The notes below the pieces were generated by a model, which saw only the letters and a program-made list of their open reading frames with translations, did no database searches and had not been told where the DNA came from. Shown one piece after another: positions 1 to 10,495 of a DNA stretch of 64,000 nucleotides. Source of the DNA: Craspedostauros australis (lineage: Eukaryota > Bacillariophyta > Bacillariophyceae > Mastogloiales > Achnanthaceae); the NCBI GenBank assembly GCA_026770025.1, contig JAMXDE010000009.1, positions 2,517,001-2,581,000 on the forward strand, read 5' to 3'. How positions within the stretch are numbered: the first letter of the stretch is position 1; each line of letters starts with the position of its first letter. A program made the translations under genes and the position numbers.

Positions 1-1094
1 CGCCATTCTCATTGCGTTCATCATTCTTGTCATGGTTGTCTCGTCAGATTGAGTCTGTCTCCTTCACGTCTGCTTTGCTCGTCTTTCGGTTGCAATTTGG
101 TTGTGCTTAAGTTTGTTGTGAGGAGAATGGGGGTGGACGGTCCAATTCGTTCTGTGTCGTTTGGTGTCGTATGGTGTTGTGTTGTGAGATGAGAATGTGT
201 GATGAACGAAAGTGAGAATGTGTGCTTCTGGAAATTCCGATGTCTTTCGATGTTCACGTCGTCAGTGTTGTTGTTGTTGTTGGTGCCAAGCCTTCAGTGA
301 CGTCCGTCCAAGAGGTTGTTGCGTTTGCTTTGCTTCTTCGGCTTTTGCGTGGAGAGGGGCGGAAGAGTCAGTTTCTGTTGCAGTTGCAATTGCAATACTG
401 TCTGATTCGTTCGAAACGTGAATCGCCAACACCACGCGACGGAACAATTGCAAGAGACAACTCAAAACGAGACAACGCGAGGAACGACATCGAAACACGC
501 ACACGACAAGAGAGACGAACCATTGTTGAATGCTGCGAGCAGTGATGAATGGATGGACGACGACAAAGTGCCAACCCTTTCTGTGTTGGCACCATTTGGC
601 ATGTTTGTTCTTCGTCAGATTTGCATAATTTCTGCCATTTGTGGAACAAAAAGCTGCCGGATGTCTGCCACGTAGTTTTTGTCAATGACGATGAAAAGTG
701 AGCGTCTGACGGTGCACAACACCATAAGTATAATTATCGCAAAAGACACGCTTCTTCTGTCAGTGAAGTCTCGACTGTCTCGATTCATTCTTCACGACAC
801 GATCACAGGGAACACCCGTGACACAAAGATGCCCATTCAAACACGACCACGAAAACCCACGATTCCAAGATCGCAAATGACCATCACAAACCAACAACAC
901 ACAAGGCACGCGTGGTGTTACCATCCGCCAAAGAGCGAAGCAATCGCACTCCTCTCATCTTCGCTGTTGCCAACCCAACGAGCACCACACATAGGTCGTA
1001 CTTGACCCACAAGTATAGGTACAGTTACGAGTGCCATACCCGATAGGGAGGCAACTGCGGAAGGCACCATCCTCGTTCGCTGCATCCAAAACCC
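1..1094. other. No gene recognised (left edge)
   Basis: Short open frames here overlap on both strands, mostly lack ATG starts and show no recognisable domain. The last 200 bases are probably the 5' untranslated region and promoter of the glycosyltransferase gene starting at 1095. Confidence 0.5.
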
Positions 1095-2396
1095 ATGGTG
1101 GTCATCAGCAGCAGCAGCAGCAGCGTTGGCAAGGCACGGAAGGGGGTCAGGTGGACATTCTCGTTGATTCTCCTGTTGGGGTTCATCGTTTCCACGGCAT
1201 TCGTCTTCTTCAACATCCAGATATCCTCCAGCGCCACCCTTCACGCGCAAGGCCTTCAAGATCTCATCAATCTTCATCAGTCAGATGCGTCATCTGATAT
1301 TGAACATGGTGATGTCACGGTGTCGTTGGCTTCGCGGAAGTCATCGATGGGCGACAGCAGCGATCGTGTGACGCAGAACGACTTCGTTCCCGATATTCAG
1401 ATCGGACAACAGTACAATGCCAAGGCATGCTGGCTTGACCCGGCATGGGCAACAGAGAACAGCGTGCCACCGCCCACAGCCGCAGCAGACAGAGACAATG
1501 TCGACGCCAACAAACCTGATTGTGTTGGAAGAAATCCGACCATCACCCACACAACGGCAGAGCAGCTCTCATGCCCCGACAACCACCCGACGTTGTCCAC
1601 CACGACACGCCGCGATACATCCAAACGCAAATTGACGATCGCCCTGCTCTACTACGCCTCGCCCGCGCCGCTCCTGCACCAACTGCGCGAAATGTACCGC
1701 ACCTACGAGAATGCACCATCGTTCGAAATCACGCTGCTCATCATCGACGACGGATCTCCGCAGCAGCTGTCGGCCGAGACGTACATCGCACGCGAACAAC
1801 GCGACGACTTTCCAATCCGTATCGCCCACATCACGAAGGACAAGAAATGGAACATCGGCGGTGCCCGCAATCTGGCATTTTATTTGACCGAGACGCGTCG
1901 CGTCCTTCTCAATGATTTGGATATCCTCATTCCTTACACCACTCTCGAGCAAGTCATGACGTGGAATACAACGGCGCACGCGGATCCCTCAACGGCCATC
2001 GCCCATCGTTTCAGCCGCAAGCGCATGGACGGCAGCATCTCCAAACACCCCGCCGTGTCGCTGCTCGATGCGTCCGCCTACTGGCAATCCGGCGGTTGCG
2101 ACGAGGATTTTGTCGGCAACTACGGTTTCACCGATGTCCACTTTTGGTATCGCTGGAAGAAACGGCATGAGATGATCGATCATGGCAAGAACGCCCTCAT
2201 TCATGAATTCGATATGGATGCGTGCGACGCCAACATTTTGGGTACCGAACTGTCGCAGCAATGTATTGACGCGCGTGCGCAATTGCCAAAGGCGGTCAAG
2301 GATGGCAAAGCCAATCACAAAAAGATGAAGGATAAGTCGGGCACAGGATGCTGGTCGAATCGGTACTTGCGATTTCCGTGGAGGGTTGTGCGATGA
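1095..2396 (+). CDS. Type II membrane glycosyltransferase, GT-A fold
   Basis: The 433-residue protein has a short Ser-rich cytoplasmic tail (a run of AGC codons), one signal-anchor helix at about residues 20-41 (WTFSLILLLGFIVSTAFVFF), a low-complexity stem to about residue 175, then a family-2-like GT-A domain. Seen: a beta-strand start KLTIALLYYASP, an IIDDGSP motif, an NIGGARNLAF nucleotide-site segment, a DxD motif in LLNDLDIL (metal and sugar-nucleotide binding) and an acceptor/catalytic acid region GGCDEDFVGNYGFTDVHF. This layout is that of Golgi glycosyltransferases. The donor and acceptor sugars cannot be read from the sequence. The start ATG has a good context (accc-ATG-g) and directly precedes the anchor. 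No intron is needed. Confidence 0.75.
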   Translation: MVVISSSSSSVGKARKGVRWTFSLILLLGFIVSTAFVFFNIQISSSATLHAQGLQDLINLHQSDASSDIEHGDVTVSLASRKSSMGDSSDRVTQNDFVPDIQIGQQYNAKACWLDPAWATENSVPPPTAAADRDNVDANKPDCVGRNPTITHTTAEQLSCPDNHPTLSTTTRRDTSKRKLTIALLYYASPAPLLHQLREMYRTYENAPSFEITLLIIDDGSPQQLSAETYIAREQRDDFPIRIAHITKDKKWNIGGARNLAFYLTETRRVLLNDLDILIPYTTLEQVMTWNTTAHADPSTAIAHRFSRKRMDGSISKHPAVSLLDASAYWQSGGCDEDFVGNYGFTDVHFWYRWKKRHEMIDHGKNALIHEFDMDACDANILGTELSQQCIDARAQLPKAVKDGKANHKKMKDKSGTGCWSNRYLRFPWRVVR

Positions 2397-3133
2397 ATGC
2401 AGCATTCTTCATGAAACGTTCGGGATATCACTGAACACGTATCGCCAAAATGCTGTTGGCATCATCTTAGCCGACCACCTCGCAGAAGCAGATTGACAAC
2501 AATGCGCTTTTCCAATGGCATCATTGGACGGATCATGAAGCATGCTGCAAACGCGTCGGACTCAACGCAGCAGCATGTCTGGAGTGCTCATCATGGAGCA
2601 AATCCCGTCGAACGAGTGATGCTGTGATCGGAGAAGCGCCCACTCCAAATCCTGCTGTCTGTCAGTGATGGAACCAGATGCGGCGCATGCAGGCATCGAG
2701 CTTCGTATTGGGGTGCGGTTGGGCATTCCTGCCAGCAAAGTGCTTTAGCTGACCCGTCAAGGTACTCGTGTTACCAGAGAAACAAGCGAAAGCTCGTTCA
2801 CTCTCTGTAGAGAGAACTTGTGAGGGAAGGAATGATGCTCTACACTTGCGTGCACAATCTACGTACATCCTCTTGAGCACGGAGAGTTCCGTGTTGGTCG
2901 ATCGAATCCGAGTGATCGCCAGAGTTGGCGAGAATTGTGTCGAGAACACACGACTCATCAAACAAGATCTTTTCACAAGCAAGAAGGACAAAAAACAATC
3001 CAATTCAGCAACGACAATCACAATCAGCACAATCACTTTCACAATCACAGCCAACAGACATCCACAATAACACTTCTAGTACTCGACTTGACTCTGAGAT
3101 ACTCTATTTGCACATCACCACACTTTGGCAACC
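2397..3133. other. Intergenic, no gene recognised
   Basis: About 740 bases between two same-strand genes. The open frames here have no recognisable content. It should hold the 3' end of the glycosyltransferase transcript and the promoter of the next gene. Confidence 0.5.
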
Positions 3134-4519
3134 ATGGCGGAAGACAAGCAGGGCACCTTGCGCCAGCGCAAGAAAGGCGCCGTTGCGGATGGCGGCAACA
3201 ACAAGAAGAAGAAGGGCAACAGCAAGAAGAAGCAGAAGCAAGCGACAGATGCTCCCAAGGGCAACAAAGACAACAAAGACAACAGAGACAACAAAGATAG
3301 TAGCAAGCAGAACAAGACCGAACAGCAGCAGCAGCCGAAGAACGAGGAAGCGCAGGATGAGACGCTGTCGAGCGTGTTCTTCTCGCATCCGCTTGTGCGG
3401 CTCGCGCCCATCTTCCTCCTTCCGTACTGTCTGTACCAAGGCGTCTATCATGTCTCGCTGAAGACGCCTGAACTCGTGTCATCGGTCACGTTCGGTCAGG
3501 TGAACCTGCGTCCCTCGCATCCTCTGCAGGATCCGCGACAGGTCCTCATTCTGGGCCCGGACATCACGGACAACCGATTGGTGGCCACGGGATTGACGAA
3601 GTACCTCGAACTCGAGATCGGCCACGAAATCTTCGACACGCAGAACTACTACAGCCGCGACGGCAGCACATCGTGGTTCCAATTCATGCGCTTCCTCGAC
3701 AGCAACAAGAACAAGCGCGCCTCACAATTGATACACAGCATGTGCCTCAACCGCACGGCAGACTTCATCCAGCACTTCCATCCGCAGCAGTACGACCACG
3801 ACGGCTGCAGCGCGCCGTCGATGCTGGGCATCCCGCTGCCGCATCAAACGCAATGGTCCAATTGCTGGGCCCTGAAATGCGCCAAGCTCATCAGCAACGA
3901 TCTGGGATGCGCGTGGGAAGAGCTGACTACCGCATCGAAGGACGTCGTGTTCGATTCGGACTTTGACGTGCAGTGCACCGTTCCGTTCGTGCGCGTCCTG
4001 CATCAGGTGCGACATCCGCTGCGATCCATCGAACAGCTGCACACGACGATTTGTCACGACGATGCCATGGCGCAATCGTTCGCGTCGTTGACGCAGTCGT
4101 GGTTTGCGATGTCCCCGGATCTGTCCTGCTTGGACACGATGGCGTGGTACGTCGTGCACTTTCATAACACCCTGCTCAATGCGCGCGAGTTGGGCATGGT
4201 ACACGCCATGTTTCAGCTCGAGCATGTTTCGCCATGTCAGATTGCCACGGAAGCTGGATTCTTGGATCCCACGGCCGTCGATGACAAGCTCGCAACGAAG
4301 GCGCAAGGCGTGTGCGAGGAACGCGGCGACGCGACGGATTCGCACAAGTTTGCCAACGCCATGCAGCAATGGCGCAAGCAGCAGCAACAAAAATCGAAGG
4401 AACCGCTGCTGGAATTGGCCACTGTTGAAGCCTTTGCCGACGCAGATTTGCAGGGTGCTCTGAAGAAGCTGATCACGGATCTTGGATACGATTCGTCGCA
4501 GGATTCGGAGTTTGTGTAG
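3134..4519 (+). CDS. Membrane-anchored sulfotransferase-like protein
   Basis: The 461-residue protein starts at the ATG in ACCATGGCG; an upstream in-frame TTG at 3125 is not a plausible start. A very basic, Lys/Asn-rich tail (residues 4-70) precedes one hydrophobic segment near residues 90-105 (LAPIFLLPYCLYQGVY). The rest resembles algal sulfotransferase-like P-loop proteins: LEIGHEIFDT followed by RDGSTSWF, and VLHQVRHPLRSIEQL, which fits the conserved RHP segment that binds the 3'-phosphate of PAPS. The usual N-terminal P-loop (GxxRSGTT) is not evident: the equivalent place reads LILGPDITDNRLVATGL. The catalytic capacity is therefore doubtful. It ends 215 bases from the end of the IPK gene, tail to tail. 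Confidence 0.55.
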   Translation: MAEDKQGTLRQRKKGAVADGGNNKKKKGNSKKKQKQATDAPKGNKDNKDNRDNKDSSKQNKTEQQQQPKNEEAQDETLSSVFFSHPLVRLAPIFLLPYCLYQGVYHVSLKTPELVSSVTFGQVNLRPSHPLQDPRQVLILGPDITDNRLVATGLTKYLELEIGHEIFDTQNYYSRDGSTSWFQFMRFLDSNKNKRASQLIHSMCLNRTADFIQHFHPQQYDHDGCSAPSMLGIPLPHQTQWSNCWALKCAKLISNDLGCAWEELTTASKDVVFDSDFDVQCTVPFVRVLHQVRHPLRSIEQLHTTICHDDAMAQSFASLTQSWFAMSPDLSCLDTMAWYVVHFHNTLLNARELGMVHAMFQLEHVSPCQIATEAGFLDPTAVDDKLATKAQGVCEERGDATDSHKFANAMQQWRKQQQQKSKEPLLELATVEAFADADLQGALKKLITDLGYDSSQDSEFV

Positions 4520-4733
4520 AACAAAGTTGAGTTGAGTTGGTGAATGGGTTGGCTTGTATCGCGCAGCGCCAATCTCTAGTATTTTATATTCGTAAGATTT
4601 ATTAAGTGCGGCACCATCAAAATCGACTTCGCTCTGCCTTTGGCATTGCCTGTCATACGTACATGCTTGTGCGGACCATGTCCAACAGGCACACGGCACT
4701 TCATGGTATAATACGTTGCTATCGCTGTCATCG

Positions 4734-5741
4734 TTACACCGTCGCTTCCGAATAAATGACCGTCCCCACATCGACATCTTGTCGCCCTCCCAACGCCTGC
4801 TGCGCACTGTGCGTCCCACACCGCACGATCGTGACATTGGTGTGAGATTCCCGCACGATGGTGCGCGCCGATTTTAGTTTCAGCTCCAACCCGCCTGTCA
4901 CGTCATGCGCATGCTGCGAACCGGATGCATCCACACCAGAATATGTGGCACCGACGTGGCGCAGCAGTTCGGCGTCGTCGTATTGATTCGGATCTTTGTC
5001 GTAGACGCCGTCCACGTCCGTGAGGAAGACAATGTTGCGCAGGCTCGTGGACTGCCAAGCGACGCTCAGCTGTTCCATCAGGGTGTCGCCCGAAACAATG
5101 ATTGGGCTGCTGTCTTGGAAGCACACATCGCCGTGCAGGATGGGGATCATTCCATTTTTCAAGTACCAAACTATCGTCGATTGCAAGTCGTTTGCTAATG
5201 ACGACGAGGAACACGGTGTGACCCCAACCGCATTCATGTTGCCACGTTGAATGAATTGGGTGACGATGTGATGATTGAGTTTGGTCACCGATCGTCGTGT
5301 ATCGGCGAAGCCATGCATCTGTTGGCGTGACGTAGATATTGTGTTGGGCGACGGTTTGGAAGACAAGCCGTACTTCTTGGCCTCAAAATGGCCAAACGAT
5401 CCGGCACCGTGAATGACGACGAAGGCTCTCCTTTTTGGACTGTTGGCATCGCAAGACGCACGCTGAGGATCGGCGGTGCATTGTCGATGGTGGGTTGGCG
5501 CAACGAAGGACTCGTCAATGAGATTGGCAATTGAATCGATGAACCATGTCACTGCGGTCGCATTGTACTGCTCGTGGATTGCCTTGTGGGTGATCGACGA
5601 TCCTCCGATCTTCACGAGCGTCACTTCCAATTCCGAATGATTCTGTTGGGCTTCGATGTGCACGAGGGAAGCAACAATGATGAGACAGTACGAGTACCAG
5701 AGGCAAGACCTTTGCCAGCGTCCATTCGGAGAAGTGGGCAT
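4734..5741 (-). CDS. IPK: Isopentenyl phosphate kinase with N-terminal signal anchor
   Basis: The 335-residue protein belongs to the amino-acid kinase superfamily. Ordered motifs match isopentenyl phosphate kinase, which phosphorylates isopentenyl phosphate to isopentenyl diphosphate: VKIGGSSIT (residues ~42-50), VIHGAGSFGHFEAKKYG with the family's substrate-sensing His, the DTRRSVTKLN helix, ILHGDV, IVSGDTLMEQL, FLTDVDGVYDKDP and the HDVTGGLELKL phosphate loop. Plant and archaeal enzymes are about 260-330 residues and normally cytosolic. Here the first 35 residues include a hydrophobic stretch (YSYCLIIVASLVHIEA) like a signal peptide or anchor, with no plastid-type Phe junction. No Met lies between residue 1 and the kinase core, so this start is forced unless an upstream exon exists. 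It is head to head with the molybdopterin synthase gene. Confidence 0.88.
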   Translation of the reverse strand: MPTSPNGRWQRSCLWYSYCLIIVASLVHIEAQQNHSELEVTLVKIGGSSITHKAIHEQYNATAVTWFIDSIANLIDESFVAPTHHRQCTADPQRASCDANSPKRRAFVVIHGAGSFGHFEAKKYGLSSKPSPNTISTSRQQMHGFADTRRSVTKLNHHIVTQFIQRGNMNAVGVTPCSSSSLANDLQSTIVWYLKNGMIPILHGDVCFQDSSPIIVSGDTLMEQLSVAWQSTSLRNIVFLTDVDGVYDKDPNQYDDAELLRHVGATYSGVDASGSQHAHDVTGGLELKLKSARTIVRESHTNVTIVRCGTHSAQQALGGRQDVDVGTVIYSEATV

Positions 5742-6142
5742 TGCTGCAACAGGGGGAGGCTGTGCTGTGAATGGTGGCAGCTCATAGTACAGATGAGAAA
5801 TGGAGATCGAAACAAAAATGGTGATATTGTCGTATTGTAATGGTGTTGATGAGAGCGATCATTGTGGTGACAACAGGGAGCATTGGATGTCGAGGAAACA
5901 CGTCAAAGATCTCACATCACATCACTCGTGACTGAAATTGATGGAAACAGGACTGCATGTCGGAGGCAATGCGGAGCAAGGCTTCGTCGCGCCGCCGCTT
6001 CTTCGCTTCGTTCCTTCCTTGATGCTTGTCCTGATACCGCCACAATTGCATCGCAGCATAATCTTGACAGGTATTATAATACTTCTTCGCCTGACCACCC
6101 AGTTGTCAAATCGCTGCTGTTATCGCCATAATCGCATCCATC
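5742..6142. promoter_or_regulatory. Shared divergent intergenic region (IPK / MoaE)
   Basis: These 400 bases separate the start codons of two head-to-head genes and must contain both promoters. I see no clear TATA box or named element. Short frames here have no recognisable content. Confidence 0.4.
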
Positions 6143-6685
6143 ATGGCCACCAGCACGGCCATCAACAGCAGCGACACCGACCGCTTCTGGATCAAAGTGA
6201 GCGAGGACCTGCCCACCGTCGAAGAATGCTGCGACTTCGTTGCGGATCCCTCCTGCGGCGCGATCTCCAGCTTCATCGGCACCACGCGCGATTCGTTCCA
6301 CAACAAGATCGTCACCAAGCTGTCGTACGAGGGATACGTGCCCATGGCCGAGAAGGAACTGCGCAAGCTGTGCCACGACACAGTCGCCAAGTACCCAAGC
6401 ATCTGCAAGATCGCCACCGTGCATGTGCTGGGCGACTGTCCCGTCGGCAAGGCCAGCGTCATCCTGGCGGCATCGAGCGCGCATCGGCGCGATGCGCTTC
6501 ACGCAGTGGAATATCTCATCGATGAACTCAAGGCGCGCGTGCCGATTTGGAAACGCGAAGTGTACGAAGGCAGCGACAGCGTGTGGAAGGAGAATGTGGA
6601 ATGGAAGGATGGGCAGCAGCGGCGCGTTATGGTGGAGGAAGGGGCCAAGGGCGGTGGCGATGATGATGATCAGAAGGGGCAGTGA
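6143..6685 (+). CDS. MOCS2B: Molybdopterin synthase large subunit (MoaE/MOCS2B)
   Basis: The 180-residue protein is the catalytic subunit that, with the thiocarboxylated small subunit (MoaD/MOCS2A), converts precursor Z (cPMP) to molybdopterin. Seen: GAISSFIGTTRDSF in place of the family's GA..xFxGxVR, LSYEGYVPMAEKEL, IATVHVLGDCPVGKASVILAA, then RRDALHAVEYLIDELK and VPIWKREVYEGSDSVWKEN, which holds the conserved Lys residues of the active site (K in DELK and IWK). The length exceeds the bacterial 150 residues because of a C-terminal tail ending DDDDQKGQ. The ATG context is CATCATGG. No targeting peptide is visible, consistent with the cytosolic location in eukaryotes. No MoaD partner is encoded nearby. 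Confidence 0.93.
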   Translation: MATSTAINSSDTDRFWIKVSEDLPTVEECCDFVADPSCGAISSFIGTTRDSFHNKIVTKLSYEGYVPMAEKELRKLCHDTVAKYPSICKIATVHVLGDCPVGKASVILAASSAHRRDALHAVEYLIDELKARVPIWKREVYEGSDSVWKENVEWKDGQQRRVMVEEGAKGGGDDDDQKGQ

Positions 6686-6807
6686 TGGCGACATGTCAGT
6701 GATTGTGAAAGTCATACACCATCGAGTGCTATTATACCATTCTATAATACTATTCTGCGCTTGTGCCGCACTCTGCAACAGAGCACAAATGATCGTACAT
6801 GTTTGCA

Positions 6808-8225
6808 CTACTGCTGGTTGCATTCTGGGTTGGCCTCATCGGAGCCATCATTCTTGCCGCCAGGCCATTGCATGTTCTGCATGTCCTTCAGCGCTTTCTG
6901 CATTTCTTGATCCATGGCCTGGCGGACATCAATCGAGTTGAGTGGGTGAGGGAGTGTTGGGACAGTTATTTTGAGTGAGGTGTGAGTCTTCGGGTAGTTA
7001 CGACGACTGATGCGTACTCTACGCAAGAACACTTGCCTGTGCCATGCATGCCTTCATCATGTACGAATATGACCTGCGCCATCGCCATCGCTGTCGCCAT
7101 GGAATGGAGCGGAAAGCCCACCAGCAACACAAGTACACGCATACAAAAGTGCAGACGCGCATAGTATCGACTCACCTCGCCGGTGTACCACAAGACGGCC
7201 TTCGGAATGAGCTGCGATCGAATCGATGTCGCCTGCTCGTAATCTTGGTTGAACGCCATTTCCAACATCTGCGCCTGTTCCTCATCCATGTCTTCCAAAC
7301 TCGGCATCTTCGGCGGCGTGAAGAAGTGGAAGAAGGAATCTACCTTCTCCTTCTTCTGCACGGTCCGAATCTGCCCGGCATTCTTGCCTTTGCCGCGTTG
7401 CTGCTTCGTCGTGATGGTATACGTGACGCATTTCTCCGGCGATTTCCATTCGATCTCACATCCCTTGACGGATTTGAGAATCGGTTCATCGGCCGACAGC
7501 AGATTGGGGACTTCGTACTGCTTCGTCAGCACCGTGTTCGTCATGTATTCGTTGGGAGCGAATGTGAATTTCAATGTGAATCCCGTGCCCTCCGCGTGGT
7601 CGTCACATTCGATATTTTGCAGTTGTTCCAAGAGTTCGATGTCGCCTTCGCCCATCGTTTCGGCCATGGGACCCATGTTGGACAGCGCGCCCAACCAAAA
7701 ATGCGGCACGCCAACCATGTCTTCGTCGTCTTCTTCGTCGTCGTCTTTGTCTGCCGCATCCATCGCGACGTCCATGTCGCCGTGTACAACTTGCTGTCGT
7801 TTGTCATACAGCGGTTGGTACAATCCTTGGTACTTCTGTTCCAACTGCGCACGTTCCTTGCGGTATTCTTCGACGATGCGCGTGCGTTCCGCCTCGAACT
7901 CTTTGAGCTTGGCAATGCGGGCCATCACGGCCGGTGGAAGATCGTCCATCGGATCACCACTCACCGCGGCGGCCGCCAATGCGGCATTGAGTTCCTCCTC
8001 TTCGTTGTCATCCATGTCATCCATGTCATCGTCATCGTCTTGCATAACCTTTTCCATTTGCGCTGCGGCGTATGCTTGAATGAATTCTTCCTTTTCGCAG
8101 AATCCTGTCATCAACGTCCCCATCGCCATCAATTTCAGCTTGAGTTCCGAGATCTTCATGGCACGAGCCTCCACGAGGAACTCCTCCACCATGGCATCCT
8201 TGTCGATCGTGGCCTCTTCAGACAT
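6808..8225 (-). CDS. NAP1: Nucleosome assembly protein (NAP1/SET family), two exons
   Basis: Read as exons 8225-7176 and 6918-6808 (minus strand), giving 386 residues. The donor is GAG|GTGAGT, the acceptor CCGCCAG|GCC, the junction is phase 0 and the intron is 257 bases. The protein has an acidic N-terminal stretch, a long dimerisation helix (LKEFEAERTRIVEEYRKER, LEQKYQGLYQPLYDKR), the NAP earmuff core GVPHFWLGALSN, then FTLKFTFAPNEYMTN and SFFHFFTPPKMP, all hallmarks of NAP1 histone H2A-H2B chaperones. The C-terminal acidic tail of yeast NAP1 is replaced by a short Met/Gln-rich tail ending NPECNQQ. Without splicing, the frame would run into unrelated residues after LWYTGE, which supports the intron. 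Confidence 0.9.
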
Positions 8226-8779
8226 GGTTGCGCGATGGTGTGTTTGGTGAATGGCTTCTTTCTATGTTTGTGGGAACAATCCATTGTGAGAGGCAAACGA
8301 TTTAGGTATCGCGATTAAAGATCGGTTTTGGGCGGCCGCCACATACACTGTGGTGGTTGTGTGTTGGTGTCGTCTGTATGTCTGTCCGTTTCGCCCATCT
8401 CCAACTCGCGGCATCGTTTCTTCGCAGCCAGCCCAAACCACACAGAGCGTTGCCTCCCCGCCGACGGGGGAGAGAGAGAGATTCTACTATACTCCAGAAT
8501 ACTAATACTCCAATCGTCCAACTCTGCGCGATGTCAGCGAAAGAAGGCATCGTCGGTACGTATGATATGTATCCTAGTATGATACTATGTATTCTATAAC
8601 ATACTATAAATTGTTATGCTCGTGCATGAGAAAAATCGAAGCCAAAGGGAATGAAACCACAGCAACCGCATGGAGATCAAACCAGATCCCTTCTTCTCTT
8701 TCTTTCGACCTGATGAACCATGGTTCAGGAAGCACGTACACAGTCCACGATGAATCCACTCCAGTCTCTAGAGAGTGCT
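8226..8779. other. Intergenic, no gene recognised
   Basis: The NAP1 promoter and the 3' end of the next minus-strand gene should lie here. A GA-rich stretch (about 8469-8482) is the only local oddity. Confidence 0.4.
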
Positions 8780-9502
8780 CTATCTCAAATTGGGATACTT
8801 TTGCTTCAACCAATCGGGATCTTCCTCTTCATCGTCATCGAAGAAACTGTCATTCTTGACGCGCAGGGCCTCCTTGCGTTTCGCTTCCTCCATTTCCTTC
8901 TTCTTCCTCGCGGCATCCTCTTCGCCGTCCTTCCCAAGGTACTTGTACGCCAACGCTTCCCAGTCATCAATCTGCTGCATATCAAATCGCTCCTTGTACG
9001 GATCCGCAAACATCATGTCGCCCAACAGCCACTTGCGGTCCTTCTCGGCCTTGCGCAGGTAGTACAGATATCGCCGCACATCCTTTTCGCGCAACGGATC
9101 GTTATCCAACGCGTCGCTTTCCTGCGAGAAGCATTCTCGCGCGTACGATTGGTAGTACTCGGTCCGCGAACGCAATTCATCCTCGCGGTTGGGCGGCGGT
9201 GCCATCGACATGGATCCACCAGGCGTCGGATTCGAGAATTCTTCCTCGCGCTTTTGGAATTCCATCTCGTCGAACTCGTTGCCCCAACGAATGACGTGCG
9301 TCGATTTCATGCAGAGGCGGTACAGTGTGCGCGTCATGTAACCGGCTTGCTGCAGAAGGATCTTGCGTTGCGCGTCTTTGTCGGACGTGGCGTTGCTCGA
9401 GAATGACAGTCCCTTGCGACTGCGAATGCAGCGACCACTTCGAACAAGGTTGGATCGTGAACATATCATGGTGACCGCTGAGGGGAAGCCTATTGGATTC
9501 AT
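8780..9502 (-). CDS. Conserved-looking hypothetical protein with LYR tripeptide, probably mitochondrial
   Basis: 240 residues. The first 35 are rich in Arg, Ser and hydrophobic residues with no acids (MICSRSNLVRSGRCIRSRK), as in mitochondrial presequences. Next comes QQAGYMTRTLYRLCMKS, with an LYR tripeptide in a helix, as in LYRM assembly factors, although the rest of the LYRM signature is not clear. The middle (LRSRTEYYQSYARECF, REKDVRRYLYYLRKAEKDR) is helical. The C-terminus has a coiled coil of Lys/Glu followed by an acidic run and EDPDWLKQKYPNLR. I do not recognise a named family. The copia element sits 230 bases upstream of this start codon, so its 5' regulatory region may be displaced. 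Confidence 0.6.
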   Translation of the reverse strand: MNPIGFPSAVTMICSRSNLVRSGRCIRSRKGLSFSSNATSDKDAQRKILLQQAGYMTRTLYRLCMKSTHVIRWGNEFDEMEFQKREEEFSNPTPGGSMSMAPPPNREDELRSRTEYYQSYARECFSQESDALDNDPLREKDVRRYLYYLRKAEKDRKWLLGDMMFADPYKERFDMQQIDDWEALAYKYLGKDGEEDAARKKKEMEEAKRKEALRVKNDSFFDDDEEEDPDWLKQKYPNLR

Positions 9503-9735
9503 GGTTCGTTATCTATTATATGTACTCGTATTGTGTGATGTATGCAGCGGTTCATGGATTCCGGACACAGTTTGCGGAGTTGCGACATGGTGGAGATTGC
9601 GGTCGTCAGGCGGATCGTTGTCCGGCACTGTTTTGTTGATGTGGTGGATCTTCGTTCATCCACGGACGCAAAGCAGACATATACTTGGATAATTTGTTCG
9701 AACCAGAAAACGTGACTCCGAAATTGTAATAGAAT

Positions 9736-10495
9736 AGCGAGAATAGAGGGCAAAAGAAGTCCGGTTGTGTCCGGCTTTGCCTTCCAGTGTCGGACTTTGG
9801 CAGGTCAAAAGGGGAAGTGAAACTGCCAACGTCAGCGCGGTTAAACGTAGTGTGACCACGAACGTAGATAAGACGATTGAGAATGTGTTTTGAGTTGGTT
9901 TGGTGGTTGTAAAGCTTGAGTTTTGTAAGATTGTTGTTTTTATGAGATTGTTTTGGTTGAAGGTTGGAGAGGAAAACGAGATGGGCTGGTCATCACACTG
10001 CTCTGCTGTTGGTTGTCGCTGTTCATGGTCTTGTACATTTGAAAAATTGCTCCACAATCCCCAGGCGATGAAACCACGATGCTTCATCGCTCTTGGCAGG
10101 TTTGAGAGCTGATTCTCCAATTGTTGGAGTGAAGGTGCGAGTGTTCCATGTCTTAGTCTTGTTCCAATTTTGCAGGATAGTCTTGCTTTTGATCCAAGAC
10201 CGGCACATCCTGCATGGAAGATGTCAGTTTCATACATATGTAATCTTGGAACACATGGCAAAGAGGCAAGTGAGAAGCATCAACTGTGCATGCAGGATGA
10301 GCCATGCACTTGTATTCTTGCAGACAGATGCCTTCACATATGTAGTCTCTTTTGGAGGTAGAGTGCCTGTCCATTTGTTGCTCAATCGTGTGTACTGGTG
10401 GTAGTACAGACAATTCGGTCACCGGTCAATGGGGACATGAAGGGAAAATACCAATTTTCAGCAATTTTTCAGTGACATCATGGTATATTGCAACT
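9736..10495 (-). repeat. 3' LTR of the copia element
   Basis: This repeat of 760 bases is identical, as far as I can read, to 18441-19200. In element orientation it begins AGTTGCAATATACC and ends CTCGCT. It contains a perfect 6-3-6 palindrome (CTCCAA-TTG-TTGGAG, 10115-10129) and a longer inverted repeat GCGATGAA...TTCATCGC (10065-10090), which could fold in the transcript end. Small frames inside are duplicated in the other LTR and are not genes. Confidence 0.95.

Noticed and set aside
7044-8318. 424-codon plus-strand frame over the NAP1 gene
   Set aside because: It is rich in Arg, His, Phe and Val, as expected for the reverse complement of an acidic coding sequence. NAP1 motifs are on the minus strand.
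9900-10404. Small frames repeated at 9900-10404 and 18605-19109
   Set aside because: They are the same LTR sequence read twice, not a duplicated gene.
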